This document shows, piece by piece, positions 1 through 6,684 of a stretch of 7,465 bases of DNA. A program made the translations under genes and the position numbers. Below the pieces are notes generated by a model. That model was given only the letters and a program-made list of their open reading frames with translations. It was not told where the DNA came from and searched no databases. Source of the DNA: Chloroflexota bacterium (lineage in GTDB: Bacteria; Chloroflexota; Chloroflexia; Thermomicrobiales; UBA6265); the NCBI GenBank assembly GCA_023392645.1, contig JAEVYR010000123.1, positions 1 through 7,465 of the forward strand, read 5' to 3'. Position 1 is the stretch's first letter, and the number at the start of each line of letters is the position of its first letter.

Positions 1-1
1 C

Positions 2-658
2 TTCGAGCCGACACGGCTGGTCGCGCCGGGCGTGACCGAGCTGGAGGGCAAGGGCGTCCACTACATCGCGAAGCGCGTCGACGATTTCCGCGACAAGCGG
101 GTGGTGATCGTCGGCGGCGGCGACTCAGCGGTCGACTGGGCGGTGACGCTCGAACCGGTGGCCGCCAGCGTCAAGCTGATCCACCGGTCGAAGTTCCGAG
201 CGCACGAAGCAACCGTCGCCGATCTCGAGCGGTCCACCGTCGAGCTCTTTTACCCGAAGTGCGAGGTTACCGAGGTGCGAGTCGGTGACCACGGCCGGAT
301 CGCCGCGCTGACGTTCAAGGACGGCGACGGGGAGCTGACCGACCTCGAGGTGGACGAGCTGATTTGCGCGATCGGGTTCAAGGCCGATCCGGGGCCGATG
401 CGGTCCTGGGGATTCGAACTGGCGCGCAATCAGATCGTGGTCGACCCGATCACGATGCAGACGAACATCCCGGGGGTGTATGGCGCGGGCGATATCGTCA
501 GCTACCCGGCCAAGTTCAAGCTGATTGCGAACGGGGCGGCCGAGGCGGTGACGGCGATCAATCACGCCGTGACGTATTTCAACCCCGATGCGCGGCTCGA
601 TCCGGGGCACTCGACCACGATTATGGAGAAGCGCGCCAAGGAGGCAGCGGCGACGTAG
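2..658 (+). CDS. Ferredoxin-NADP(+) reductase, TrxR-like (YumC type), 5' truncated
   Basis: This is the last 218 residues of a flavoprotein that moves electrons between NADPH and ferredoxin in the cytoplasm. The reading frame is open from base 2, so the gene begins upstream of the window; the GTG at 32 is internal. What is visible: an NADPH-binding Rossmann motif GGGDSA at 113-130, the stretch LIHRSKFRAHE that typifies the YumC branch (thioredoxin reductases carry a CxxC near here, absent in this protein), and the C-terminal FAD-contact motif GAGDI at 482-496. The tail contains PGHST, as is usual in type 2 ferredoxin reductases. Family members are about 330-350 residues, so roughly 110-130 N-terminal residues with the first FAD-binding motif are missing. 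A hairpin follows the stop codon by 26 bases. The class is secure; the physiological partner (ferredoxin or flavodoxin) is inferred. Confidence 0.9.
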   Translation, partial: FEPTRLVAPGVTELEGKGVHYIAKRVDDFRDKRVVIVGGGDSAVDWAVTLEPVAASVKLIHRSKFRAHEATVADLERSTVELFYPKCEVTEVRVGDHGRIAALTFKDGDGELTDLEVDELICAIGFKADPGPMRSWGFELARNQIVVDPITMQTNIPGVYGAGDIVSYPAKFKLIANGAAEAVTAINHAVTYFNPDARLDPGHSTTIMEKRAKEAAAT

Positions 659-684
659 GCTGGCCCGGCACGGCACGACCTGGC

Positions 685-711
685 AACCCCGGCCCGCGAA
701 TGGCCGGGGTT
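685..711 (+). terminator. Probable terminator of the reductase gene (10-bp stem)
   Basis: A perfect 10-bp stem, AACCCCGGCC (685-694) with GGCCGGGGTT (702-711), encloses a 7-base loop. It starts 26 bases after the reductase stop and is followed by a weak T-rich stretch (TTTGTCGTTG, counting from 710). The T tract is poor by E. coli standards, which is common in GC-rich genomes. It could also act on trpS transcripts arriving from the other strand. Confidence 0.65.
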
Positions 712-736
712 TGTCGTTGCCAGCGAGCCTATGCAG

Positions 737-757
737 GCCGGACTTCGCCTGTCCGGC
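737..757. repeat. Inverted repeat in the convergent intergenic region (7-bp stem)
   Basis: GCCGGAC (737-743) pairs perfectly with GTCCGGC (751-757) across a 7-base loop. It lies between the two terminator-like hairpins. No T tract follows on either strand, so I call it a hairpin of unknown role rather than a terminator. Confidence 0.5.
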
Positions 758-780
758 AAGCGTGGATTATGAGGACGACG

Positions 781-805
781 AACCCCGGGCACCGGACCCG
801 GGGTT
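781..805 (-). terminator. Probable terminator of trpS (9-bp stem)
   Basis: AACCCCGGG (781-789) pairs perfectly with CCCGGGGTT (797-805) across a 7-base loop. On the minus strand it begins 30 bases beyond the trpS stop codon, the expected place for a terminator. The sequence following it on that strand lacks a real T run, so termination may be weak or may need Rho. Confidence 0.55.
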
Positions 806-835
806 GCAGGGTGAACGCGGGTTCGATGCTGGCGA

Positions 836-1885
836 TCAGCGCGGTCGGCCGATGCCCATGCGCTCGCGGACGAGCTTCATCTTGGCGTTGGCGATCTCGT
901 TGGCTTGCTCCGCGCCGCGGGTGAGGATGCCGGAGACGTACGCCGGATCCCTCTGCAGGCGCTGGAGCTCGCCCTGGATCGGAGCGAGCGATTCGACCAC
1001 CACCTCGCCCAGCTCCTTCTTGAAATCGCCGTACCGCTTGCCCTCGAAGAGCGCCTCGACCTCCGACGTGGTTCTTTGCGTCAACGCGCCGTAGATCTGG
1101 ATCAGGTTCGTCAGCGCCGGCTTGTCCGCGCCGCCCGTGACGGTCTCGCCCGAGTCGGTGACCGCCCGGCGGATCTTCTTGCGAATCTGGTCGGGCGTAT
1201 CCGAGAAGAGGATGTAGCTGGCGTCGCGACCGGAGCTTTTGCTCATCTTTTCGGTGGGGTTGTCCAGCGCCATGATCCGCGCCGCCTCGGTTTTGATGTC
1301 GCCCTTCGGCATCACGAAGGTCTCCCCGTAGCGGGCGTTGAAGCGTTGCACGATGTCGCGCGTCAGCTCGATGTGCTGGCGCTGGTCATCGCCGACCGGC
1401 ACCTCCTCGGCGTCGTAGAGGATGATGTCGGCGGCCATCAGCACGGGGTAGCTGAACACCGCCGCCGAGACGGCGTCGCCCTTGCCGGCAGACTTGTCCT
1501 TGAACTGGGTCATCCGGCGCAACTCGCCGTACTGTGTGACCGCGTTGAGCAGCCATTGCAGCTCGGAATGGGCGGGCACGTCGGACTGCACGAACAGCAG
1601 GCACGAATCCGGATCAAGACCCGCCGCCAGGAGGGTGCTCGCCAGCTCGAAGATGTTTCGTTGCAGATCCTCGGGGTCGGGGTTGTTCGACAGCGCGTGG
1701 AGGTCGACGACACAGAAGACGCTGTCGCTGCGCTCAGCCTGGCTGACCCAGTTGCGAATCGCGCCGAGGTAGTTGCCGAGGTGGAAGTTTCCCGATGGCT
1801 GGATGCCGGAGAAGACCTTCACCTTGCGGTCGGCGTACTCGGGAGATGCAGATTCGGTGGCGCGTGCCGAGGCGTCAATCAGCAT
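836..1885 (-). CDS. trpS: Tryptophanyl-tRNA synthetase
   Basis: A class I aminoacyl-tRNA synthetase that charges tRNA-Trp with tryptophan using ATP. With the start at 1885 it has 349 residues, close to the usual bacterial 330-350. Visible signatures are the HIGH-type ATP motif PSGNFHLGN (residues 30-38), VGDDQRQHIELTRD (164-177, adenylate-site region of bacterial TrpS) and KMSKS (213-217). The frame stays open further upstream, with an ATG at 1912 and a GTG at 1918. I prefer the ATG at 1885 because GAAGGA lies 10 bases before it and the upstream starts have no comparable site; the extra residues would also match nothing in the family. The first 23 residues are already a short extension before VFSGIQPSG. 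It lies 108 bases downstream of the HxlR regulator on the same strand, so readthrough is possible, but I found no clear promoter or T-box leader. Confidence 0.97.
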   Translation of the reverse strand: MLIDASARATESASPEYADRKVKVFSGIQPSGNFHLGNYLGAIRNWVSQAERSDSVFCVVDLHALSNNPDPEDLQRNIFELASTLLAAGLDPDSCLLFVQSDVPAHSELQWLLNAVTQYGELRRMTQFKDKSAGKGDAVSAAVFSYPVLMAADIILYDAEEVPVGDDQRQHIELTRDIVQRFNARYGETFVMPKGDIKTEAARIMALDNPTEKMSKSSGRDASYILFSDTPDQIRKKIRRAVTDSGETVTGGADKPALTNLIQIYGALTQRTTSEVEALFEGKRYGDFKKELGEVVVESLAPIQGELQRLQRDPAYVSGILTRGAEQANEIANAKMKLVRERMGIGRPR

Positions 1886-1895
1886 GGTATATGAG

Positions 1896-1901
1896 TCCTT
1901 C
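1896..1901 (-). promoter_or_regulatory. Shine-Dalgarno that decides the trpS start
   Basis: On the minus strand this reads GAAGGA, 10 bases before the ATG at 1885. It supports that start over the ATG at 1912 and the GTG at 1918, whose upstream sequence holds no comparable purine-rich site. Confidence 0.6.
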
Positions 1902-1993
1902 AGGGGGCGCATGAACACAAGGCAGGTCCGAGGCGGGACCGCCGCCGACAGCTTACCAAATCGTGCTGGATCGATTGCCGGTTGGGGAAGGAA

Positions 1994-2371
1994 TCAACCA
2001 GCGCCGGCGACAGCCGTGGCTGGTTCGGACAAGCTCTCCGGATCGCACTCGTCGCCGAGCCAGGTGGCGCCGAACTCGCGCATCGTCTCGATCACGGGCA
2101 GCAGGGCGGATCCCTTCGGCGTGAGGGCGTACTCGACCCGCGGCGGCACCTCGGCATAGCAGCAGCGGGTGACGATGCCGGCGTCTTCGAGCCTCTTGAG
2201 GCGCTCCGACAGCGTCTTCGGGCTGATGCCTGCGAGCGAGCGCTCGAGTTGGCTGAACCGCATTTCGCCCATCGCGAGGTCACGCAGGATCAGCGGCGTC
2301 CACTTGTTGCCGATCAACCCGGCGGTGCGGGCAACAGGGCACCCGAGTAACGCTTCCTGACTCCCACGCAT
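1994..2371 (-). CDS. HxlR-family winged-helix transcriptional regulator
   Basis: A small DNA-binding regulator of the HxlR/YodB/HypR family, 125 residues and normally dimeric. The family pattern is clear: CPVARTAGLIGNKWTPLILRDL (residues 11-32), the recognition-helix region ISPKTLSERLKRLEDAGIV (49-67) and the wing EVPPRVEYALTPKG (74-87). Cys11 sits at the conserved N-terminal cysteine that senses electrophiles or oxidants in several relatives; a Cys70-Cys71 pair lies at the start of the wing, where charged residues are more usual. The frame is open back to an ATG at 2416. I chose 2371 because AGGAA lies 5 bases before it and because the protein then begins at the normal family position. It is divergent from the membrane-protein operon and upstream of trpS on the same strand. 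HxlR proteins often control the divergent neighbour and themselves; that is inference here. Confidence 0.93.
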   Translation of the reverse strand: MRGSQEALLGCPVARTAGLIGNKWTPLILRDLAMGEMRFSQLERSLAGISPKTLSERLKRLEDAGIVTRCCYAEVPPRVEYALTPKGSALLPVIETMREFGATWLGDECDPESLSEPATAVAGAG

Positions 2372-2414
2372 ACCAGTTCCTGCCTGTGAATTCGTACGTG
2401 CATGCCGCAGCGAC

Positions 2415-2420
2415 ATAATA
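2415..2420 (-). promoter_or_regulatory. Possible -10 element of the HxlR gene
   Basis: On the minus strand this reads TATTAT, five of six matches to TATAAT, within the most AT-rich patch of the divergent region. It would give a leader of roughly 37 bases before the ATG at 2371. I see no convincing -35 at 16-18 bases, so an activator, or another promoter, remains possible. Confidence 0.35.
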
Positions 2421-2489
2421 CTTCACTAATGATAGCAGACCGCATCGCGCCATACAATTCGCGAGATCGCCGGTGCTCGCCCGCGCCCC

Positions 2490-2495
2490 TATACT
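2490..2495 (+). promoter_or_regulatory. Possible -10 element of the membrane-protein operon
   Basis: TATACT, five of six matches to the -10 consensus, lies 75 bases before the ATG at 2565. No good -35 is visible at standard spacing. A second candidate, TACAAT, lies at 2453-2458. If the first is used, the transcript leader holds the alternating complementary segments described at 2497-2562. Confidence 0.35.
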
Positions 2496-2496
2496 T

Positions 2497-2562
2497 GCGG
2501 GAGGTTTGGGAGTACCCGCCACCCTCGCGGGCGAATGGGAACATGACAGGAGCGTTGCCCGC
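2497..2562 (+). promoter_or_regulatory. Leader with four alternating complementary segments
   Basis: Four short segments can pair in two exclusive ways: 1 = GCGGG (2497-2501), 2 = CCCGC (2515-2519), 3 = GCGGGCGA (2527-2534), 4 = TTGCCCGC (2555-2562). Segments 1-2 and 3-4 can form together; 2-3 is the alternative. The 3-4 pairing (8 bp with one G-U) puts the AGGAG ribosome site (2548-2552) inside a 20-base loop directly before the start codon. This is seen in the sequence; any regulatory role is inference, and short GC complementarity is common in GC-rich DNA. Confidence 0.35.
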
Positions 2563-2564
2563 AT

Positions 2565-2906
2565 ATGGTTCGTTTTATTGCGTATGTTGTCGCAGCTCTG
2601 GTGGCGACGCTGGTGCTCGGCACGATCTCGGAGCGGTTCATCACCTTCGATCGCGCCGAGACGGTTCTGCTCTTCGCGGTGGTGCTCGGGGTGCTCAACG
2701 CGGTGATCAAGCCGGTGGTAACCCTGCTCACGCTGCCGATCACCTGCCTGACGTTCGGTCTATTCGCGATTGTGGTGAATGCGGCGATGTTCTGGCTCGG
2801 CGCCTACATCACGCCGAACCTCGAAGTCTCCTGGCTGGGCGCGCTGATCGGGTCGATTCTCGTCAGCGTCGCGTCGGGGCTCATTTTCACGGTGCTCGAT
2901 GAATAA
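2565..2906 (+). CDS. Small YvlD-like membrane protein (PF04020, 'phage holin family 4')
   Basis: A 113-residue integral membrane protein of the family annotated as 'phage holin family', which includes Bacillus YvlD. Its biochemical function is unknown. Hydrophobic segments lie at about residues 4-20, 32-47, 51-82 (long, perhaps a hairpin) and 88-110. The stretch LNAVIKPVVTLLTLPIT (44-60) followed by LTFGLFAIVVNA (62-73) is the family signature: a polar N-x-x-x-K-P turn followed by leucine-rich helix. The length is normal for the family. AGGAG lies 12 bases before the ATG, slightly far; no better in-frame start exists. The last 8 bases overlap the phosphodiesterase gene (ATGAATAA), implying coupled translation. 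Despite the family name there is no lysin, tail or integrase gene nearby, so I read it as a chromosomal membrane protein. Relatives in Bacillus belong to envelope-stress operons; whether this one does is not known. Confidence 0.88.
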   Translation: MVRFIAYVVAALVATLVLGTISERFITFDRAETVLLFAVVLGVLNAVIKPVVTLLTLPITCLTFGLFAIVVNAAMFWLGAYITPNLEVSWLGALIGSILVSVASGLIFTVLDE

Positions 2907-3510
2907 ACATCAGGACGAATGGTCGATCGTCACCGAGCGGCGCGCGTTTGACGAGCCGCTGTCGATCGGGGTCATTTCCGACACGCACATCTACCCCCAC
3001 GGGCGACGGTCGATCCCGGCAGGCGTGCTGCGCCTGTTTCGCCGTGCCGAGGTGGATCTGCTGGTCCATCTCGGCGACGTCAACACCCGCCTGGTGCTGG
3101 ACGAGCTGGCCGACATCGCGCCGCTCATCGCCGTGCCGGGCAACAACGATGACCCCGAATTGACCTTCATGCTGCCGGAGACGACCCGGTTCACGGTCGG
3201 CGATCGCACCTTTGGCGTGCTGCATGGTCATGGCGGCCGCTCGGCAAAGTCGGAGGCGATCCGGCGCTTCGCCGGCAAGGTCGATCTCGTGATGTTCGGC
3301 CACAGCCACATGCCACTCCTGGAGCGTGTGGACGACACGATCCTGTTCAACCCCGGCTCGGCGACCGACCGGCGCTGGCACGAGCATTTCGGGGTTGGCC
3401 TGATACGCGTCGCCGATGGTCGCATCCGGCCGGACCTCGTGCTCTATCAGGACCCCGAGCACCTGGACAACATCGACGTCTCGATCTACGTGAAAAAGGA
3501 TTCGCCGTGA
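2899..3510 (+). CDS. YfcE/MJ0936-like metallophosphodiesterase
   Basis: A 203-residue member of the calcineurin-like phosphoesterases, two-metal enzymes that hydrolyse phosphodiesters; the natural substrate of this subfamily is uncertain. The metal-binding motifs occur in order: D28 and H30 in ISDTH, GD at 59-60 in HLGDV, GNND at 81-84 (GNCD in many relatives), H109 and H111 in VLHGHGG, and GHSHMP at 134-139 followed by FNPGSAT at 150-156. No signal peptide or membrane segment, so it is probably cytoplasmic. There is no clear ribosome site before the ATG; it overlaps the membrane-protein gene by 8 bases and is likely translated by reinitiation. The first 22 residues precede the family core (IGVISDTH), but I see no better start. 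It overlaps the aminotransferase start by 4 bases, so all three genes probably share a transcript. Confidence 0.92.
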   Translation: MNKHQDEWSIVTERRAFDEPLSIGVISDTHIYPHGRRSIPAGVLRLFRRAEVDLLVHLGDVNTRLVLDELADIAPLIAVPGNNDDPELTFMLPETTRFTVGDRTFGVLHGHGGRSAKSEAIRRFAGKVDLVMFGHSHMPLLERVDDTILFNPGSATDRRWHEHFGVGLIRVADGRIRPDLVLYQDPEHLDNIDVSIYVKKDSP

Positions 3511-4622
3511 CCGATTACCCGACCGACCCCCGACTCGCCGATGGTCGCTGGTTGCGCATTCCCGGGCCAACCCCGGTGCCGCCGGCCGTGTTGCAGGCAA
3601 TGACGATGCCGATGGTCCCGCACCGGGGACCGGAGATGATCGATCTCGTGCGGGCGCTTCGCGGCAAGCTGCAGGAGGTGCACCGTACCGATGGCGAGGT
3701 GCTGGTTTGGTCGGGCAGTGGCTCGGCGGGCTGGGAGGCGGCGATCCAGAACTGCCTGCGGCCCGGCGATCACGTCGTGGTGACGGTCTGCGGCTCGTTC
3801 GGGGAGCGATTCGCGGCGGTGAGCGAGCGACTCGGGTTGCGGGTGACGCGGGTCGCGGTGCCGTGGGGCGAGCCGGTGACGGCCGAGCAGGTGGCCGAGG
3901 CGATGTCCGCGCACCTCGATGTGCGCGCGGTGCTCGTGACCCACAACGAGACATCGACCGGGGTGACGAATCCGCTGCGCGAGATCGCCGAGGTTGCGCG
4001 CGCGGGCGGAGCGCTGGTGATCGTCGATGCCGTCAGCTCGGCGGCGGCGATGCCGCTGGAAACCGATGCCTGGGGGCTCGACTGGGTGATTTCCGGATCG
4101 CAGAAGGCGTGGATGTGCCCGCCGGGCCTGATGCTCGCGGCGGTGAGCGACCGGGCGATGCAGGCCGCGGCTCGGGACGGGGGTTTCCATCGCTCTTTCT
4201 GGGACGCCGAGACGATGGCGCGCGGGTGGGAAACCGGGCAATTGCCGACGACGCCGTCGATTCCGTTGTTGAGGGCGCTGGAAGTCGCGCTCGACATGAT
4301 GCTGGATGAGGGCGTCGAGCGGATGTGGGCTCGGCAGGCCGAGCTGGGACGATATCTGCGCTCGGCCCTGACCGATCTCGGTCTGCGCACCTACGCGCGG
4401 CCGGGTTACGAATCAGCCTCGATCACGGCCGTCCGGCCGCCCGCGGGGCTGCGAGCCAGCGAGCTTCAGCGCCGGATTCGGGAGGACAGCGGCATCGAGG
4501 TCGCCACCGGGCAGAAGCCGCATGCCGAGGAGGTGATTCGGATCGGCACGATGGGATGGACCGGCCGGCCGGAGCTGGACGCGACGGTGGAATCGATCGC
4601 GCGAGTCGTTGGCGCGAAGTAA
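3507..4622 (+). CDS. Class V PLP-dependent aminotransferase (alanine-glyoxylate / serine-pyruvate type)
   Basis: A 371-residue fold-type I aminotransferase using pyridoxal phosphate. The PGPTPVPP start motif (residues 19-26), a glycine-rich phosphate region SGSGSAGWEAA (69-79), HNETSTGVTNP (146-156), the pyridine-nitrogen aspartate D174 in VDAVSS, and the Schiff-base lysine K200 in SGSQKAW are all visible. This pattern fits the alanine-glyoxylate, serine-glyoxylate and archaeal broad-specificity aspartate/phosphoserine group; sequence alone does not fix the amino donor. The start is GTG at 3507, overlapping the previous stop as GTGA, with AAGGA 6 bases before it. No serine-pathway partner such as phosphoglycerate dehydrogenase is adjacent; the neighbours are the phosphodiesterase and the S1 gene. 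No hairpin terminator follows, so some transcripts could run into the S1 gene. Confidence 0.93.
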   Translation: MTDYPTDPRLADGRWLRIPGPTPVPPAVLQAMTMPMVPHRGPEMIDLVRALRGKLQEVHRTDGEVLVWSGSGSAGWEAAIQNCLRPGDHVVVTVCGSFGERFAAVSERLGLRVTRVAVPWGEPVTAEQVAEAMSAHLDVRAVLVTHNETSTGVTNPLREIAEVARAGGALVIVDAVSSAAAMPLETDAWGLDWVISGSQKAWMCPPGLMLAAVSDRAMQAAARDGGFHRSFWDAETMARGWETGQLPTTPSIPLLRALEVALDMMLDEGVERMWARQAELGRYLRSALTDLGLRTYARPGYESASITAVRPPAGLRASELQRRIREDSGIEVATGQKPHAEEVIRIGTMGWTGRPELDATVESIARVVGAK

Positions 4623-4638
4623 AAAGGTTCCCAGATCA

Positions 4639-4668
4639 TTGCGGCATCGGGAAGACGGGGTTTATACT
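4639..4668 (+). promoter_or_regulatory. Probable promoter of the S1 gene
   Basis: TTGCGG (4639-4644), 18 bases, then TATACT (4663-4668). The -10 matches consensus at five of six positions and the -35 at three, the conserved TTG. Transcription would start near 4675, leaving a leader of about 80 bases before the ATG at 4756. It lies 17 bases after the aminotransferase stop. Confidence 0.55.
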
Positions 4669-4755
4669 GGTTTCATACATCCTCCCACGGGTCGAGCACA
4701 ACCGGGTGCAGCCTTGTGGTGGGGTTTCGCGTGTGTTCGGTCTTAAGGAAGGTCT

Positions 4756-6684
4756 ATGGACGGTACTGACGTTCGTGAGCAGGGCGTGACTGGCGAAGCG
4801 GAAGAGACGCATGAGGCGTCGAATGAGGCAGCCGGGAACACCGCCGAGCAGGAGCTCGATGGGGCCTCGCTCATGGAGCAATTCCTCAGCGATCCCAGCC
4901 ATGACTACAAAACCCTGAAATATGGGGATGTCATGGAAGGTATCGTGATGCACAAGGATCGCGACGAGCTGCTGGTGGATATCGGCTCCAAGGCCGAGGG
5001 CATTGTCCCGGCCAAGGAGTACTCCAGCCTCTCCGATGAGGAGAAGGAGCAGCTTGCGGTCGGCGACAGCATCCTGGTCTTCGTCGTTCAGCCGGAGAAC
5101 CAGGAGGGACACCCCGTCGTCAGTATCGACCGGGCCCGCCAGGAAAAGAGCTGGCGGCGGCTTCAGGAGCGCCACGAGGCGGACGACATCATCGAGGCCG
5201 AGGTCACCAACTACAACAAGGGTGGCCTGCTGGTGAATCTCGATGGCGTGCGTGGCTTCGTGCCGGCGTCGCAGGTCACCGAGATTCGCGGTGGCGACGA
5301 GTCGAGCAAGCAGGCCGACATGGCCCGGCTGATCGGCACCACGCTGCCGCTGAAGGTGATCGAGATCAATCGCCATCGCAACCGGCTGATCCTCTCCGAG
5401 CGGCAGGCCGTGCAGGAACGCCGCGACGCGATGAAGGAGAAGCTGATCAAGGAGCTGACCGAGGGCGAAACGCGCACCGGCCGTGTCTCCTCGATCTGTG
5501 ACTTCGGCGCGTTCGTCGACATCGGCGGCGCCGACGGGCTCGTTCACCTCTCCGAGCTGTCCTGGAGCCGCGTGCGCCACCCAAGCGAAGTGCTCAAGGT
5601 CGGCGAAGAGGTCGAGGTCTACGTCCTCGGCATCAACGCGGAAGAGAAGAAGATCGCGCTGTCGATCAAGCGCACCCAGCCGGAGCCGTGGAGCCGCGTG
5701 GCGAACAGCTACGAGGTTGGGCAGCTCGTCAAGGGCACCGTGACCCAGCTCGCCAACTTCGGCGCGTTCGCGCGCATCGAGGATGGCATCGAGGGCCTGA
5801 TCCACGTGTCCGAGCTGGCCGAGGAGCGCATTCAGCATCCGAAGCAGGTGGTCGAGGAGGGCGAGGAGCTCATCCTGCGGATCATCCGGATCGACCCGCA
5901 GCGGCGGCGCATGGGCCTGAGCCTGCGGCGCGCGCTCGAGACGCCGGATTCGGAGCTGGCTGGCGTGTTCGGCGACGAGATTCTCGCCGAGCGCGACGAG
6001 CTCGCCCGCAATGTCCGGGCGCGGCTCGAGGCCGAGGGCCTGACCACCCCGGCTTCGCCGGAGGTCCAAATCGCCGCCGGCGAAGCGCCGGCCGCGCTGA
6101 CCGATGTTGACGAGAAGGCCGCGGGCGAAGCCCAGGTGGCGGCGTTCGAGGAGCGTCGTCGCCGCGCGGAAGACGCGGAGAAGGCTCGCCAGCGCCGGCA
6201 GGAAGAGCGGCGCCAGCAGCGCTCGTCGTCGTCCAGCGCCTACGGTGGCGATGACATGTCGGCGATGGCGATGGCCTTCGCGATGGCTGGTGCCGACGAC
6301 CTGTCCAAGATCATCGCCCAGTCCGAGGAGGACGAGGCGTCCGACACGGACACGAGCGCCGACGAGGCGCAGGTTGCAGAGGCTGCGGCGGCTGAGACCG
6401 GGACCAGCGAGTCCGCGTCGAGCTCCGACGATGTGCAGGCGGACGAGGCGCCGGCACTCGAGGAAGCGACCACGGCGCAGGAGCTTGCCGGCGATACCGA
6501 GGTGGAGCTCGAGATTCCGGAAGACGAGCACATCACCGACGCCGGCCCCGAGGAGCGGAAGGTGCTCGCGAGCGACGACAGCGGTGACGCTGAAGCGGTC
6601 GAGAGCAACCCGGACCTCGAGGAAACCGAGAACCCGCAGCCCGAAGAGGTGGCTGACGGGGGTGCGTCCGGCGAGCAGGAGTAA
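4756..6684 (+). CDS. rpsA: Ribosomal protein S1-like protein, four S1 domains and acidic tail
   Basis: An RNA-binding protein of 642 residues that in other bacteria helps mRNA bind the 30S subunit. Four S1 (OB-fold) domains lie at about residues 55-125, 143-213, 235-306 and 320-390; the last two are most typical (DFGAFVDI...GLVHLSELSW and NFGAFARI...GLIHVSEL). Four domains resemble the Gram-positive-type S1, against six in E. coli. AAGGAAGG ends 3 bases before the ATG, a strong ribosome site. After domain 4 the protein adds about 250 residues: a charged linker, a basic/Glu-rich probable coiled coil (463-488), five serines (490-494), a Met/Ala-rich patch MSAMAMAFAMAG (501-512) and a very acidic, probably disordered tail (523-642). 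The N-terminus (1-50) is also acidic. It has its own likely promoter and terminator, hence probably a single-gene unit. The S1 label is secure; whether it is stably ribosome-bound is inferred. Confidence 0.93.
   Translation: MDGTDVREQGVTGEAEETHEASNEAAGNTAEQELDGASLMEQFLSDPSHDYKTLKYGDVMEGIVMHKDRDELLVDIGSKAEGIVPAKEYSSLSDEEKEQLAVGDSILVFVVQPENQEGHPVVSIDRARQEKSWRRLQERHEADDIIEAEVTNYNKGGLLVNLDGVRGFVPASQVTEIRGGDESSKQADMARLIGTTLPLKVIEINRHRNRLILSERQAVQERRDAMKEKLIKELTEGETRTGRVSSICDFGAFVDIGGADGLVHLSELSWSRVRHPSEVLKVGEEVEVYVLGINAEEKKIALSIKRTQPEPWSRVANSYEVGQLVKGTVTQLANFGAFARIEDGIEGLIHVSELAEERIQHPKQVVEEGEELILRIIRIDPQRRRMGLSLRRALETPDSELAGVFGDEILAERDELARNVRARLEAEGLTTPASPEVQIAAGEAPAALTDVDEKAAGEAQVAAFEERRRRAEDAEKARQRRQEERRQQRSSSSSAYGGDDMSAMAMAFAMAGADDLSKIIAQSEEDEASDTDTSADEAQVAEAAAAETGTSESASSSDDVQADEAPALEEATTAQELAGDTEVELEIPEDEHITDAGPEERKVLASDDSGDAEAVESNPDLEETENPQPEEVADGGASGEQE

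Noticed and set aside
905..1894. A 329-codon plus-strand frame opposite trpS
   Set aside because: It lies almost entirely inside trpS, which has intact HIGH-type and KMSKS motifs; the translation is low-complexity Val/Leu/Arg/Asp/His.
1886..1993. T-box or other tryptophan-responsive leader before trpS
   Set aside because: The gap is only 108 bases and lacks the T-box core sequence and a terminator/antiterminator pair.
1996..2025. Inverted repeat AACCAGC/GCTGGTT as terminator of the HxlR gene
   Set aside because: It overlaps the stop codon and the final coding bases, has a 16-base loop and no T run on the minus strand.
2565..2906. Evidence of a prophage from the 'phage holin' family name
   Set aside because: PF04020 proteins are widespread chromosomal membrane proteins. 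No lysin, structural, integrase or attachment sequence is nearby, and base composition matches the neighbours.
2887..3954. A 355-codon minus-strand frame opposite the phosphodiesterase and aminotransferase
   Set aside because: Arg/Pro/Ala-rich antisense shadow crossing two real genes with intact catalytic motifs.
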